A DNA stretch of 22,190 nucleotides. Origin: a virus. How positions within the stretch are numbered: position 1 is the stretch's first letter; each line of letters opens with the position of its first letter. Under the pieces are notes generated by a model. It made no database searches, was not told where the DNA came from, and saw only the letters and a list, made by a program, of their open reading frames with translations. Below are positions 7,570 through 14,584 of this stretch, piece after piece. The stretch is from positions 1-22,190 of IMG/VR virus record IMGVR_UViG_3300027752_000127, one strand, 5' to 3'. The position numbers and the translations under genes are program-made.

Positions 7570-7581
7570 TTAATATATCTC

Positions 7582-8358
7582 CTACTTGTATTTATCTTTT
7601 ATGTCGTTTAAGTATTCATAATCGTTTTTATACATTTCTTTAATCATGTCTCTTACGCCCGGATCAACGGTTTCATCTGTAACTATAATGTTCCTTTCTT
7701 CTGAGTAACGTGTAACAAAGTCCCAATCATGCTCTATGCCTAATTTACGATTAAAGTACGCTGAATCGCCTATTTTGTTAAAGTCTAGTAGTACTAAGTT
7801 AACACCGGAGTCTTGCCAACTTGGTATTATATCACTATATTTGTTCTGTGCATACATTAATTTATCAGCTGTCTCTATTTTTCTAGTTGCATGTTGCTGT
7901 ATTTTACGTTTAAGTATGTCAACACCTTGTGGCGTATTAAATAATTCTGCTTCTCTATCAAACACTTCGCCCATTGTAGTTCTATTATGGGCCCACCAAC
8001 TAGAATGATTAATTAAACTAATCCATGTTTCGTACGGATCCCTGATCCACAAATAAACAGTTAAATCAAAACGTTTGTCTAACTCTTTAATGATAGTTGT
8101 ATCTCTACTAGCCTGATACCACCCTAAAGAAAAATCCATCCAAGGTTTTTCCGACTGTTCTACTGTGTCGTAATATTCTTGCATTGTTTTACTAAAATGC
8201 TTCCCTTGGCTTATTACAGGAAAGTCTGGAAATGGTTTATCACACCATACGTATGATTCTTTTAATTGATATGTATTGTATTTGCTCTTTAAGTTTTCCC
8301 AAAGCCATGTAGTGCCTGTTCGGGCTGGCCCAACACACAGCATAAGTTCTTGAGACAT
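7582..8358 (-). CDS. P-loop sulfotransferase family protein
   Basis: The 258-aa protein begins with LCVGPARTGTTWLWENL (P-loop near residues 10-18), the 5'-phosphosulfate-binding loop of PAPS-dependent sulfotransferases. A later LWIRDPYETWISLINH segment matches the 3'-phosphate-binding motif (RDP...S). Length fits the family. Such enzymes move a sulfuryl group from PAPS to hydroxyl or amino groups on sugars, lipids or proteins; the acceptor is unknown. The ATG shares one base with the terminase stop (TAATG), so it is translated with the packaging motor and expressed late. A second, quite different sulfotransferase-like gene lies on the opposite strand at 11972-12592. Confidence 0.8.
   Translation of the reverse strand: MSQELMLCVGPARTGTTWLWENLKSKYNTYQLKESYVWCDKPFPDFPVISQGKHFSKTMQEYYDTVEQSEKPWMDFSLGWYQASRDTTIIKELDKRFDLTVYLWIRDPYETWISLINHSSWWAHNRTTMGEVFDREAELFNTPQGVDILKRKIQQHATRKIETADKLMYAQNKYSDIIPSWQDSGVNLVLLDFNKIGDSAYFNRKLGIEHDWDFVTRYSEERNIIVTDETVDPGVRDMIKEMYKNDYEYLNDIKDKYK
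7589..7596 (-). promoter_or_regulatory. T4 late-type promoter box for the 428-aa gene
   Basis: GATAAATA on the minus strand lies within the last codons of the sulfotransferase gene. The predicted start, near 7583, would leave the AGGAGAT Shine-Dalgarno (7583-7577) right at the mRNA 5' end, ahead of the ATG at 7569. Confidence 0.5.
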
Positions 8359-9953
8359 TACAAGAATCCGATTGGCATAGGCTCATCATATTCGTCATAT
8401 GGGCCAGTATCTCTGTCTGATTTTTCTATTCCGATTGTAGAATTTACTACTGAGAAAACATCGTCCTCAAATGTAGCAATATATGATACCATTCTACAAG
8501 CAACAATCATAGCCATAACTAAATCATCGCTTTCACCTGGTTGCCCAGCAAAGCTATTGCCTCTTGCTACAAATGTTTTTAGTTCTCCGATTAATGCTTT
8601 ACTACATATGCCCAACTTATCTTGTTCTATGTATCGCTTAATTTGAATACAGCCTTCTATTTTTGTTTTACTGCTTGTATGGAATCCTTTACGTCCTTTA
8701 CGTCCTTGTACTTTAACAGGATCATGTAAGAACGTTCCTGGGAAGGCTTCCTCACCAGTGTCTCTAATAACAACGAGTGCCGCTTCACCAATACTGTTGT
8801 TTTCTACTGTCCAATAAATTTCTTTGGCACCATAGTTCTGTATTTCTGTAAGAATTTCCATCATTGTCTTAACTTGCCCCTCGATAGGAGTTTTGTTATG
8901 ACACCATTCTGCAACTTGATTCATACTAGGTAGTTCTATTACTTGTAGTGCGGCATTGTCACCGCCGGTGCCTGCACTTGGGTCTAAACTCACTACATAC
9001 ATCTTATCTGCACTGGGCCTCTTATACCAACGTACTTGTCCCATCTTGTACAGGGCGTCTGTGGCATGCATAGTGGCAAGTTTTAAAGGATCTACAAGTG
9101 TTTCATTGTAAATAATGAATTCACATTCATGTTCTCGTCTAAATCGTTCTTCACCTATTCTACTACGTTCTTCTTCTGCCCACTCTACCGTTCTATCTGG
9201 ATGCTGATCCCATTTTGCCATGTATCCTTTAAATCCGTTGACACCGACAACACTTGGATTACCATATTCATCAACTGTCTTTGTTGCTTGATTCCAAATA
9301 CTAGCAAATGTGTCTTCATCACTGTTAGGCGTAGATGTCATAATACATTTTCCGCCTGTACTTAATGTTGGAGACAATGCTGTCCAAAATTCTGCGGCAA
9401 TACGTGGGGGTACAAACGCAAACTCATCCAAGTAAACTAATGTTAACGACATACCACGACCAGTATTCTCAGTAGTTGTACTACTTACTATACGTGATCC
9501 ATTGTCAAATGTTAAACTAGTCTTATTATATTCTGAAACACCTGCTCTAATATGGTCTGGAATACATTCGTATGCATATCTTATACGTTGCATGATTTCT
9601 TGTGAGCCTGCCGCTTTGTGAGCCGCAACTAATATTGTGCTGTCTGGCTTAAACATAGCAAACCATAGCAAGTATGCCGCCGCCACAGTGGTCTTACCCA
9701 TCTGTCTGCCCAGCATGTTAATACTGTATCTAAATTCGTTGTAGTTGTTTATTAAATCCTTCTGGTAATCGAAGGGTACAAAGTCAATTCCGCCCTTTGT
9801 AGGATGCTGGATCTTTACAAAGTTTTCCATGAAGTACAAGGCGCCATGTACAGGGTCGCAACACAGTTGAAACTCTCTAAGCATCTCCTGGTCGTACTGT
9901 ATTTTTTGGTATGCTGGTTTTACCAGCTCGGTATTTACTGTTCCTTTAGGCAT
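8358..9953 (-). CDS. gp17: Terminase large subunit (gp17), DNA packaging motor
   Basis: The 531-aa protein has the full layout of a T4-type large terminase. The ATPase domain carries Walker A GRQMGKTT (82-89), Walker B LVYLDE (172-177) and the coupling motif TSTPNS (206-211). The RNase H-like nuclease domain carries D324 in SLDPSAG, E384 in VENNSIG and D476/D477 in ESDDLVMA. It translocates DNA into the prohead and cuts concatemers. It has no Shine-Dalgarno. A CATAAATA late box ends 6 nt before the ATG, which suggests an almost leaderless mRNA. It overlaps the next gene (sulfotransferase) by one base. Unlike T4, tail sheath and tube genes do not follow it. Confidence 0.97.
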   Translation of the reverse strand: MPKGTVNTELVKPAYQKIQYDQEMLREFQLCCDPVHGALYFMENFVKIQHPTKGGIDFVPFDYQKDLINNYNEFRYSINMLGRQMGKTTVAAAYLLWFAMFKPDSTILVAAHKAAGSQEIMQRIRYAYECIPDHIRAGVSEYNKTSLTFDNGSRIVSSTTTENTGRGMSLTLVYLDEFAFVPPRIAAEFWTALSPTLSTGGKCIMTSTPNSDEDTFASIWNQATKTVDEYGNPSVVGVNGFKGYMAKWDQHPDRTVEWAEEERSRIGEERFRREHECEFIIYNETLVDPLKLATMHATDALYKMGQVRWYKRPSADKMYVVSLDPSAGTGGDNAALQVIELPSMNQVAEWCHNKTPIEGQVKTMMEILTEIQNYGAKEIYWTVENNSIGEAALVVIRDTGEEAFPGTFLHDPVKVQGRKGRKGFHTSSKTKIEGCIQIKRYIEQDKLGICSKALIGELKTFVARGNSFAGQPGESDDLVMAMIVACRMVSYIATFEDDVFSVVNSTIGIEKSDRDTGPYDEYDEPMPIGFL

Positions 9954-9959
9954 AGTAAG

Positions 9960-9967
9960 TATTTATG
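9960..9967 (-). promoter_or_regulatory. T4 late-type promoter box for the large terminase, 6 nt from ATG
   Basis: CATAAATACTTACT runs directly into the terminase ATG. T4 late transcription normally begins about 6 nt after the box, so the mRNA would start at or one base before the start codon. No Shine-Dalgarno is present between box and ATG. Confidence 0.65.
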
Positions 9968-9988
9968 TGAGTTTTGAGGGATTGTTTA

Positions 9989-10561
9989 CTAGGAACGGCT
10001 GTTTTTAAGATAATCTCTAAGTTTATCTCTAATAACACTAGTCAATACTGCTTTGTCTGTAGACATGTTAGCATCAACGTCTGTATGTGGGAAGTCCATA
10101 GTTGGGTGACTGCCGTCATCGGCGTCTACTTCTACTTCTGCTTCTGGTTGTTCTGGTTGTTCTGGGTTTATGCCTTGCGGAAGTGTTATTCCTGCAAGTT
10201 TTAATACTTTTGCTAGTTCTTGCATATCGTCAGCACTTGCTTCTATGCTTACTGAACCTTTATCAGTGTTCTTTTCTTGTCTAAATGTAACTGAGCCGCC
10301 AGTTTGTTCTGGGGCAGGTTCCATTTCTGGTTCCATTCCACATGGTGCTTCGTCTGTTTCTGGTTCTACTACCATTACTTCGTTGCCAGGTTCTACTGAC
10401 TCATCAGTTTCAACTGATGCCATCTCTTTACATTGTGAACATCTACCATGACCACTATCTACTTCTCCTTGTATAGGAGCGCCACAGCAATTACTAACTT
10501 CTTGTGCTGGAGCTTCTGCAAACAGTTCCATTAATCGTTTGTTTAGGTCATGATTATTCAT
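9989..10561 (-). CDS. Acidic protein with N-terminal zinc-ribbon-like cysteines
   Basis: The 190-aa protein is not recognised as a named T4 gene. Near the N-terminus NCCGAPI (C25, C26) and GRCSQC (C41, C44) form a CC-x14-CxxC pattern typical of a small zinc ribbon. The middle is highly acidic and low in complexity, with PE repeats (PEQPEQPEA) encoded by tandem 9-nt units near 10139-10165. The C-terminus (TDKAVLTSVIRDKLRDYLKN) looks helical. Its start lies two bases after the stop of the 233-aa gene, so the two are coupled, and the terminase promoter begins just after its stop. A packaging or scaffold accessory role is possible from position alone. Confidence 0.6.
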   Translation of the reverse strand: MNNHDLNKRLMELFAEAPAQEVSNCCGAPIQGEVDSGHGRCSQCKEMASVETDESVEPGNEVMVVEPETDEAPCGMEPEMEPAPEQTGGSVTFRQEKNTDKGSVSIEASADDMQELAKVLKLAGITLPQGINPEQPEQPEAEVEVDADDGSHPTMDFPHTDVDANMSTDKAVLTSVIRDKLRDYLKNSRS

Positions 10562-10562
10562 A

Positions 10563-11264
10563 TTAGTTTCTTCTCGAACTTTGTGATATTACATCAGCCA
10601 TCTTAGATTCAGGTGCGTTTCCGCCATGTGCCAAGCCTGTGATTGAATCGTGCATTGCTCTTAGGTTGTCGCCCATTAGCTCGTCTTTAGTAGGATAGTT
10701 CTTAAAGTAATCAGCACCTTTTTCTGCTTTGATTCTTTCTAGTTCTGCTAAAAATTTACTATTGTACTCTTCGCCAAACACTGCTATGTCTAAATCTTCG
10801 TTCTGTGCAGTATAATGCTCTTGTTCTTCAGTTGAATCCACTTCTTCTAGTTGTGCTTCTGGTGTCTCAACACTCCTGTCTAAGTCATCTGCTAGTCTTT
10901 TCTCAGCCATTTCACTTTCGACACGCCTAGGATCGTTAACACCGTAACATAATACATGGTCATGATCCACGCCCATTTCAACACATATTAATACTTCAAG
11001 TATTCTCTGGTTGACTGGGTATTTAAGTACAACATCTGTACTGCATACTTCAGATGTAACATTTACACCTTTCAATCTTTGAAATTCCATTGGATTTTCT
11101 TGGATTGGTAATCTTTTCCAAGGAGTAGCACTAACTAAGTTATACTTTGCAAGAACGCCTTCTAGTTTAGACAGATCATCCGGGCTACAATTTCTCGCTA
11201 ACTTAATTCTATAGCCGTACTCTTTGCTAAAAGATTCGTTAATTAGTTCTTTTAAGTTTTTCAT
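10563..11264 (-). CDS. Unknown late protein upstream of terminase (233 aa)
   Basis: I do not recognise this protein family with confidence. The N-terminal half (about 1-115, with YGYRIKLARNCSPDDLSKLE and an ENPMEFQRLKG segment) looks like a compact alpha/beta domain. A charged, glutamate-rich linker follows (120-160), then a helical C-terminal part with FLAELERIKAEKGADYFKNY. The layout resembles uncharacterised structural proteins of marine T4-like phages. Late expression is supported by two adjacent GATAAATA boxes (11288-11304) and a CAGGAGT Shine-Dalgarno. It is coupled to the zinc-ribbon gene that follows. Confidence 0.6.
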   Translation of the reverse strand: MKNLKELINESFSKEYGYRIKLARNCSPDDLSKLEGVLAKYNLVSATPWKRLPIQENPMEFQRLKGVNVTSEVCSTDVVLKYPVNQRILEVLICVEMGVDHDHVLCYGVNDPRRVESEMAEKRLADDLDRSVETPEAQLEEVDSTEEQEHYTAQNEDLDIAVFGEEYNSKFLAELERIKAEKGADYFKNYPTKDELMGDNLRAMHDSITGLAHGGNAPESKMADVISQSSRRN

Positions 11265-11287
11265 TTATTATAAACTCCTGTTACACT

Positions 11288-11304
11288 TATTTATCATATT
11301 TATC
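11288..11304 (-). promoter_or_regulatory. Two adjacent T4 late-type boxes for the 233-aa gene
   Basis: GATAAATATGATAAATA on the minus strand holds two late boxes offset by 9 bp (11304-11297 and 11295-11288). They lie about 24 bp before the ATG, leaving room for the CAGGAGT ribosome site, in contrast to the leaderless arrangement of several neighbours. Confidence 0.6.
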
Positions 11305-11311
11305 GTTTTTT

Positions 11312-11319
11312 TATAAATA
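11312..11319 (+). promoter_or_regulatory. Perfect T4 late box TATAAATA on the plus strand, 5 nt from an ATG
   Basis: TATAAATA followed by GAAGC and then ATG at 11325. It is the exact late consensus, divergent from the minus-strand boxes 8-24 bp away, and spaced so that the mRNA would begin at the start codon of the 37-codon gene. Confidence 0.65.
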
Positions 11320-11324
11320 GAAGC

Positions 11325-11438
11325 ATGACCATTAAAGTTAAAGAACCTCAAAATCCTAAAGAAGGCGAATATTCATTGGCAAACGATGGTACTGTGGTAG
11401 TGTTTAAAAACGGTGCTTGGACTATTCCTAGTCAGTAA
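11325..11438 (+). CDS. Short plus-strand late gene, 37 aa, unknown function
   Basis: The 37-codon frame encodes a protein starting MTIKVKEPQNPKEGEYSL and containing NDGTVVVFKNGAWTIP. The late box at exact leaderless spacing is the main evidence that it is expressed. There is no Shine-Dalgarno. The DGTxxxxxNGAW pattern resembles the DGTYW...NGSTWV motif repeated in the tail sheath insert of this window, so it may be a single free-standing copy of a small virion-surface module; that link is inferred from the motif only. Its stop codon overlaps the end of the convergent small-terminase gene by 11 bp. It may have been missed by standard annotation because of its size and strand. Confidence 0.55.
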   Translation: MTIKVKEPQNPKEGEYSLANDGTVVVFKNGAWTIPSQ

Positions 11439-11946
11439 CGTCATCTACTTTAGTATTAATTATTTTCAATAATTCGTTACGATCCATTGTAGCAGTTGCT
11501 GGACTGCCATCATCATAATTACCAGCATTGCTATCAAGCCTTGCTTTCTTAATCATCATATCAATTTGTTTTAACTTTGAATTAATCTTACTATCTTTTG
11601 CTTCTAAGGCAGTCTTTAACATTTTTGCGGCACTATCAAATATACTGCCAGCTTCTCTATCCCCGACATTCATACCCAAGTTCATCAACTGCTGAAAACT
11701 GTCTGTTGCCTGTCGAGCAATATCATCCATTTCAACATTATGATCCTCAAGACCCTTTACATTTTGTAAAGCATTGTCAATTTTTTCTGCTGTGGTTAAA
11801 GCTGTTTGAATATCTTCTACATCTATAGTCTCAAATTCAGTTACTTGCTGATCATTTAGTTCTTTTTGAGGAGCAGTCTCTGGTATGGCTTCATACGTGT
11901 CTTGCATGGGAGGTAGATTAAATTCTTCTTCTAATTTCTTTGTCAT
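11428..11946 (-). CDS. gp16: Probable terminase small subunit (gp16-like)
   Basis: The 172-aa protein (start at ATG 11946) has an acidic N-terminus, a central helical part with DSFQQLMNLGMNVGD and IFDSAAKMLKTALEAKDSKI, then a helix KQIDMMIKKARLD and a C-terminal MDRNELLKIINTK. The central helices recall the coiled-coil region of T4 gp16 (DAAKIFLETAKNADS), the small terminase that recognises DNA and stimulates gp17. I chose 11946 rather than ATG 11973 because TAAATACTGTTATGACAAA around it is shared with the radical SAM gene start. The call is moderate: two genes separate it from gp17, while in T4 the two are adjacent. Confidence 0.55.
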   Translation of the reverse strand: MTKKLEEEFNLPPMQDTYEAIPETAPQKELNDQQVTEFETIDVEDIQTALTTAEKIDNALQNVKGLEDHNVEMDDIARQATDSFQQLMNLGMNVGDREAGSIFDSAAKMLKTALEAKDSKINSKLKQIDMMIKKARLDSNAGNYDDGSPATATMDRNELLKIINTKVDDVTD

Positions 11947-11951
11947 AACAG

Positions 11952-11959
11952 TATTTATG
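11952..11959 (-). promoter_or_regulatory. T4 late-type promoter box 5 nt before the gp16-like ATG
   Basis: CATAAATA then CTGTT then ATG (11946). The block TAAATACTGTTATGACAAA is identical to that before the radical SAM gene at 13659. Spacing predicts a leaderless mRNA and no Shine-Dalgarno is present. Confidence 0.65.
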
Positions 11960-11966
11960 CTAAGTA
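11959..11966 (+). promoter_or_regulatory. Degenerate late-type box on plus strand before sulfotransferase gene
   Basis: GCTAAGTA followed by TTATC and ATG (11972) has the same 5-nt spacing as the leaderless late genes, but with G in place of one A and a weak first half. It abuts the minus-strand late box, so the 25 bp between the two ATGs would act in both directions. Low confidence. Confidence 0.3.
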
Positions 11967-11971
11967 TTATC

Positions 11972-12592
11972 ATGATAGGAATAATTTCAGGCTATAGGAC
12001 AGGATCTAGTACACTTATTACAGCGTTAAGTGAAACTCTGGGTATGACTTACGAACATCAATTTACTGGTGAGCTAGACTTTCATACAAACCTGTTCAGT
12101 TACCCAAAATCTATAAATCAGATATATAAAATAATGCCAACTAATAATAATCTTCGTGGAGAGACTAGAGAGTTATTTTATAAACACTGGCTAGACAACA
12201 GTTCTAACTTATTTTACACCGTAAGACATGATATTACTGCTCAGATAAAAAGTTGGGCATTAGCTAATATAACTCGTGGCTTTCATCCGGGACCTAACCG
12301 TCATATCGATAATTATAATCATTGGAACGATACCAAATTTGAGACTATTCGAGAATGTCAATCTCATATAGACAGCACATTTACTGAATCATCGTTACTT
12401 GGTTATAGGGATCAAATTATAAGCACCATGCAGAATCAATACGAAATATATCGAAAGTATAAGGGCACAGTTTGTTGGTTAGAAACTAGAGCAAAAACTA
12501 ATAATAATAAATATCCAATAGTTTTTTCGTTGCCAGCAGAGTTCGACTCGTGGCATTGTGGTTCTGTTGGTAAACAACATTTTAAACAGTAA
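11972..12592 (+). CDS. Plus-strand P-loop sulfotransferase-like protein
   Basis: The 206-aa protein starts MIGIISGYRTGSSTLITAL, matching the PAPS-binding loop of sulfotransferases (GxxRTGSTxL). A later YTVRHDITAQIKSWA segment fits the RxxxxxxxS 3'-phosphate motif. It is shorter than typical family members and ends soon after a QYEIYRKYKG helix, so it may be a minimal or inactive form. Upstream in-frame ATGs at 11957 and 11885 exist; 11972 is chosen because the P-loop strand normally begins at the N-terminus. It is one of two plus-strand genes in an otherwise minus-strand region. It converges on the radical SAM gene, with 11 bp between stops and no terminator visible. Acceptor unknown. Confidence 0.65.
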   Translation: MIGIISGYRTGSSTLITALSETLGMTYEHQFTGELDFHTNLFSYPKSINQIYKIMPTNNNLRGETRELFYKHWLDNSSNLFYTVRHDITAQIKSWALANITRGFHPGPNRHIDNYNHWNDTKFETIRECQSHIDSTFTESSLLGYRDQIISTMQNQYEIYRKYKGTVCWLETRAKTNNNKYPIVFSLPAEFDSWHCGSVGKQHFKQ

Positions 12593-12603
12593 ATTTGCCT
12601 ACT

Positions 12604-13659
12604 TTATTTGTACTTTGCTATATTATGTGATACAGATATGTTGTGTGCATTAGGCTCTAGGTCAATTGCTCTAAGTTGAGCTAAAAATTCTTCTCGTAAT
12701 GGGTGTGTGAGGTTATCGGTTATATCCTCTTCTTCATAATTAACAAATGTTTTCCAATCATCTAACTTAGTAATAAATCCCCTAGCATTATACTTGGCGC
12801 ATAGTCTAACAAAATTTATAATATCTAGTGCATTTGCTTTTTGTGCCGTAAAGTTAAAAGCTATCCTCATATTAGGTAGTTTGTTTTCTTGCATCCAATC
12901 TAAATTTTCTATTAGTTTTTCCCAAACTCCGGGTCTCCTGACATCTTCATACACTTCTTTACAGCCAGCATCTATACTAATTTTAAATTCGCCTATATTT
13001 GGTAATATTTTACTTCCGGCTAATTGTTTTTTCATTAGTAAACCGTTAGTAAATAATGTAACAGAATGATTAGCTTGTGGAATCCAATCTTTAACAAATG
13101 GCCTCATTATAATACTTGCTAAAGGATCGCCGTTGCCAGTTAGTGTTACGTTTGTACGACCTTTGTACCGTTCTATTAACTTTATAGTATGCTTGGCATA
13201 CAGTACTTGCTTATCAAATCTTTCGCCTTGCAGTCGAAGAAGCATTCCTGTTCTACAACTAGGACATGCTAAATTACAACTATCATCTACATTAACAAAA
13301 ATTGATTGGAATAATCCTTGCTCATCACTGTGTTCTAAATCTCTATCCATAATGCCGCAATGTTCAACAGCACAATAGGTAAACTTCTTATCATCTACAT
13401 CTTGCTGTAACTCTTTTGCTAACGGCTGATCCCAAATTTCTTCTAACGACTCTACATCTAAAATGTTACACACAGAAAACGGCAAATATAATTCACAATT
13501 ATCTATGTAGCATTCACCGTTAACAGTGATATTTAAACTTTGTCGTGGTAAGTTACATGAGTTAGTTATATTATACTGAAGTTCTTTATTACGTTTAGCA
13601 ATAGGGATTAACTGCGATGTTGGCGGATGCAGTAAGTGTGCGTCTATTAATTTTGTCAT
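12604..13659 (-). CDS. Radical SAM protein with N-terminal SPASM-like cysteine region
   Basis: The 351-aa protein has the radical SAM signature CNLACPSC (C128, C132, C135), which binds a 4Fe-4S cluster and cleaves S-adenosylmethionine to a 5'-deoxyadenosyl radical. A GNGDPLAS motif (GxGEP-like), an FTNGLLM strand and FKISIDAG follow in the usual order. Before the core, C35, C50, C55, C64, C96 and C101 are arranged as NGECYIDNC, SVCNILDVESLEEIW and TYCAVEHC. This resembles a SPASM/twitch auxiliary-cluster domain, normally found at the C-terminus. SPASM enzymes usually modify peptides or proteins, so a protein substrate is likely but unidentified. A late box 5 nt before the ATG predicts a leaderless late mRNA. 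Confidence 0.85.
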   Translation of the reverse strand: MTKLIDAHLLHPPTSQLIPIAKRNKELQYNITNSCNLPRQSLNITVNGECYIDNCELYLPFSVCNILDVESLEEIWDQPLAKELQQDVDDKKFTYCAVEHCGIMDRDLEHSDEQGLFQSIFVNVDDSCNLACPSCRTGMLLRLQGERFDKQVLYAKHTIKLIERYKGRTNVTLTGNGDPLASIIMRPFVKDWIPQANHSVTLFTNGLLMKKQLAGSKILPNIGEFKISIDAGCKEVYEDVRRPGVWEKLIENLDWMQENKLPNMRIAFNFTAQKANALDIINFVRLCAKYNARGFITKLDDWKTFVNYEEEDITDNLTHPLREEFLAQLRAIDLEPNAHNISVSHNIAKYK

Positions 13660-13664
13660 AACAG

Positions 13665-13672
13665 TATTTACC
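13665..13672 (-). promoter_or_regulatory. T4 late-type promoter box 5 nt before the radical SAM ATG
   Basis: GGTAAATA then CTGTT then ATG (13659), placed in the short gap after the gp4 stop codon. The downstream TAAATACTGTTATGACAAA is identical to that at the gp16-like gene. No Shine-Dalgarno is seen. Confidence 0.6.
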
Positions 13673-13679
13673 TGCTGTG

Positions 13680-14147
13680 TTACTTTCTGCGTTGGCGTTT
13701 TGGAGTGGCTCGTTTCTTAGGATTATTTCTAAATATCTGATCTTCTGTTATTACTTTAAATCTTATGCCTTTTGCTTCTGACCATTGCTGTGCGGCTGTC
13801 CACTTGGCGGCATTTACTATAGTTGCCATTTTATCGCCTCTTCCTTTAGCATTTTCTATCACTGTTTGGCTCTTAGGCTTAATTTCTATAAGTTCTACCA
13901 ATGTTTTTCCGTTCTTGTCTTGGTACTGTACCATAAAGTCAGGTACATAGTTTGTTATTTTGCCTGTTAAAGGATGCCTATAAGGAATTTTTACATTCTC
14001 ACTAGCCCATTTTATTATGTTCGGATGACTATCGCAGAATCGCATAAAGGCAGTTTCCCAACTACTTCGTGCAAAAGGCTTTTTAGGTCCTATATATTTT
14101 TCTGGATTCTGGGGTGTGTATAACCCTTGGGAATAATGTGATGCCAT
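13680..14147 (-). CDS. gp4: gp4-like head completion nuclease
   Basis: The 155-aa protein closely follows the T4 gp4 pattern: YTPQNPEKYIG, RSSWETAFMRFCD, KIPYRHPLTGK and YVPDF. It carries the restriction-nuclease-like (TnsA-type) catalytic set E31, D70 and E88-x-K90 (in ELIEIK), and ends in a very basic tail suited to DNA binding. In T4, gp4 acts late in head maturation, before tail joining, probably trimming or protecting packaged DNA ends. It starts two bases after the stop of the 144-aa gene, so translation is coupled. The neighbouring tail tube and unknown proteins suggest a head-tail joining unit. Confidence 0.9.
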   Translation of the reverse strand: MASHYSQGLYTPQNPEKYIGPKKPFARSSWETAFMRFCDSHPNIIKWASENVKIPYRHPLTGKITNYVPDFMVQYQDKNGKTLVELIEIKPKSQTVIENAKGRGDKMATIVNAAKWTAAQQWSEAKGIRFKVITEDQIFRNNPKKRATPKRQRRK

Positions 14148-14149
14148 TA

Positions 14150-14584
14150 TTAAGGCCTAATTGCGTTTGCTATCTTGCTTTGTCTGTTTGTTTTAGAAAC
14201 AGTTAAACCAATAAGATTTCCTTTTGGTCTAATTTTATTTATAGCTTTGTAAGTGTTCTCTGCTAGTTTGATTGAAGTTTCGTTTATTTCAAAATACTCC
14301 ATCGGGTGTACACCTTGCTGTTTGGCAATTTGTATTAGTGCAACTGCAAGTGTTTTGCCTGTTGCTTCATTAAAGCCGATACTAGTAAGTCTGCCATAAA
14401 CTAAATCAATTTCATCGCCGTTCATTCCGGCGTTTGGTTGTCCTAACATTGTTGTTAGAATTTCCACACTTGCTTCTGGTAGTGGAAATGCTATAGTAGA
14501 GTTTTCTAAAAACTTAACAAGTTTATCTTTACGAACTTCATAACTTACTTCGTTACCAAATGTTTCATATAAACTAGTACTCAT
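14150..14584 (-). CDS. Unknown structural-region protein (144 aa)
   Basis: I do not recognise this protein. It is mostly helical and soluble, with an LPEASVEILTTMLGQP segment, a GMNGDEIDLVYGRLTSIGF middle part and a basic C-terminal end (TVSKTNRQSKIANAIRP). Its ATG shares one base with the stop of the tube-like gene, and gp4 follows within two bases, so it is made with both. Possible roles are tail completion or a small baseplate or neck part. It does not show the conserved N-terminus I know for T4 gp53. Confidence 0.65.
   Translation of the reverse strand: MSTSLYETFGNEVSYEVRKDKLVKFLENSTIAFPLPEASVEILTTMLGQPNAGMNGDEIDLVYGRLTSIGFNEATGKTLAVALIQIAKQQGVHPMEYFEINETSIKLAENTYKAINKIRPKGNLIGLTVSKTNRQSKIANAIRP

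Noticed and set aside
11947-11973. Longer start for the gp16-like gene at 11973
   Set aside because: The shared TAAATACTGTTATGACAAA block places the promoter inside that extension, so 11946 is preferred.
14150-14584. Assignment of the 144-aa protein as gp53 baseplate wedge
   Set aside because: Its neighbour gp4 suggested it, but the characteristic gp53 N-terminal and wedge motifs are not visible.
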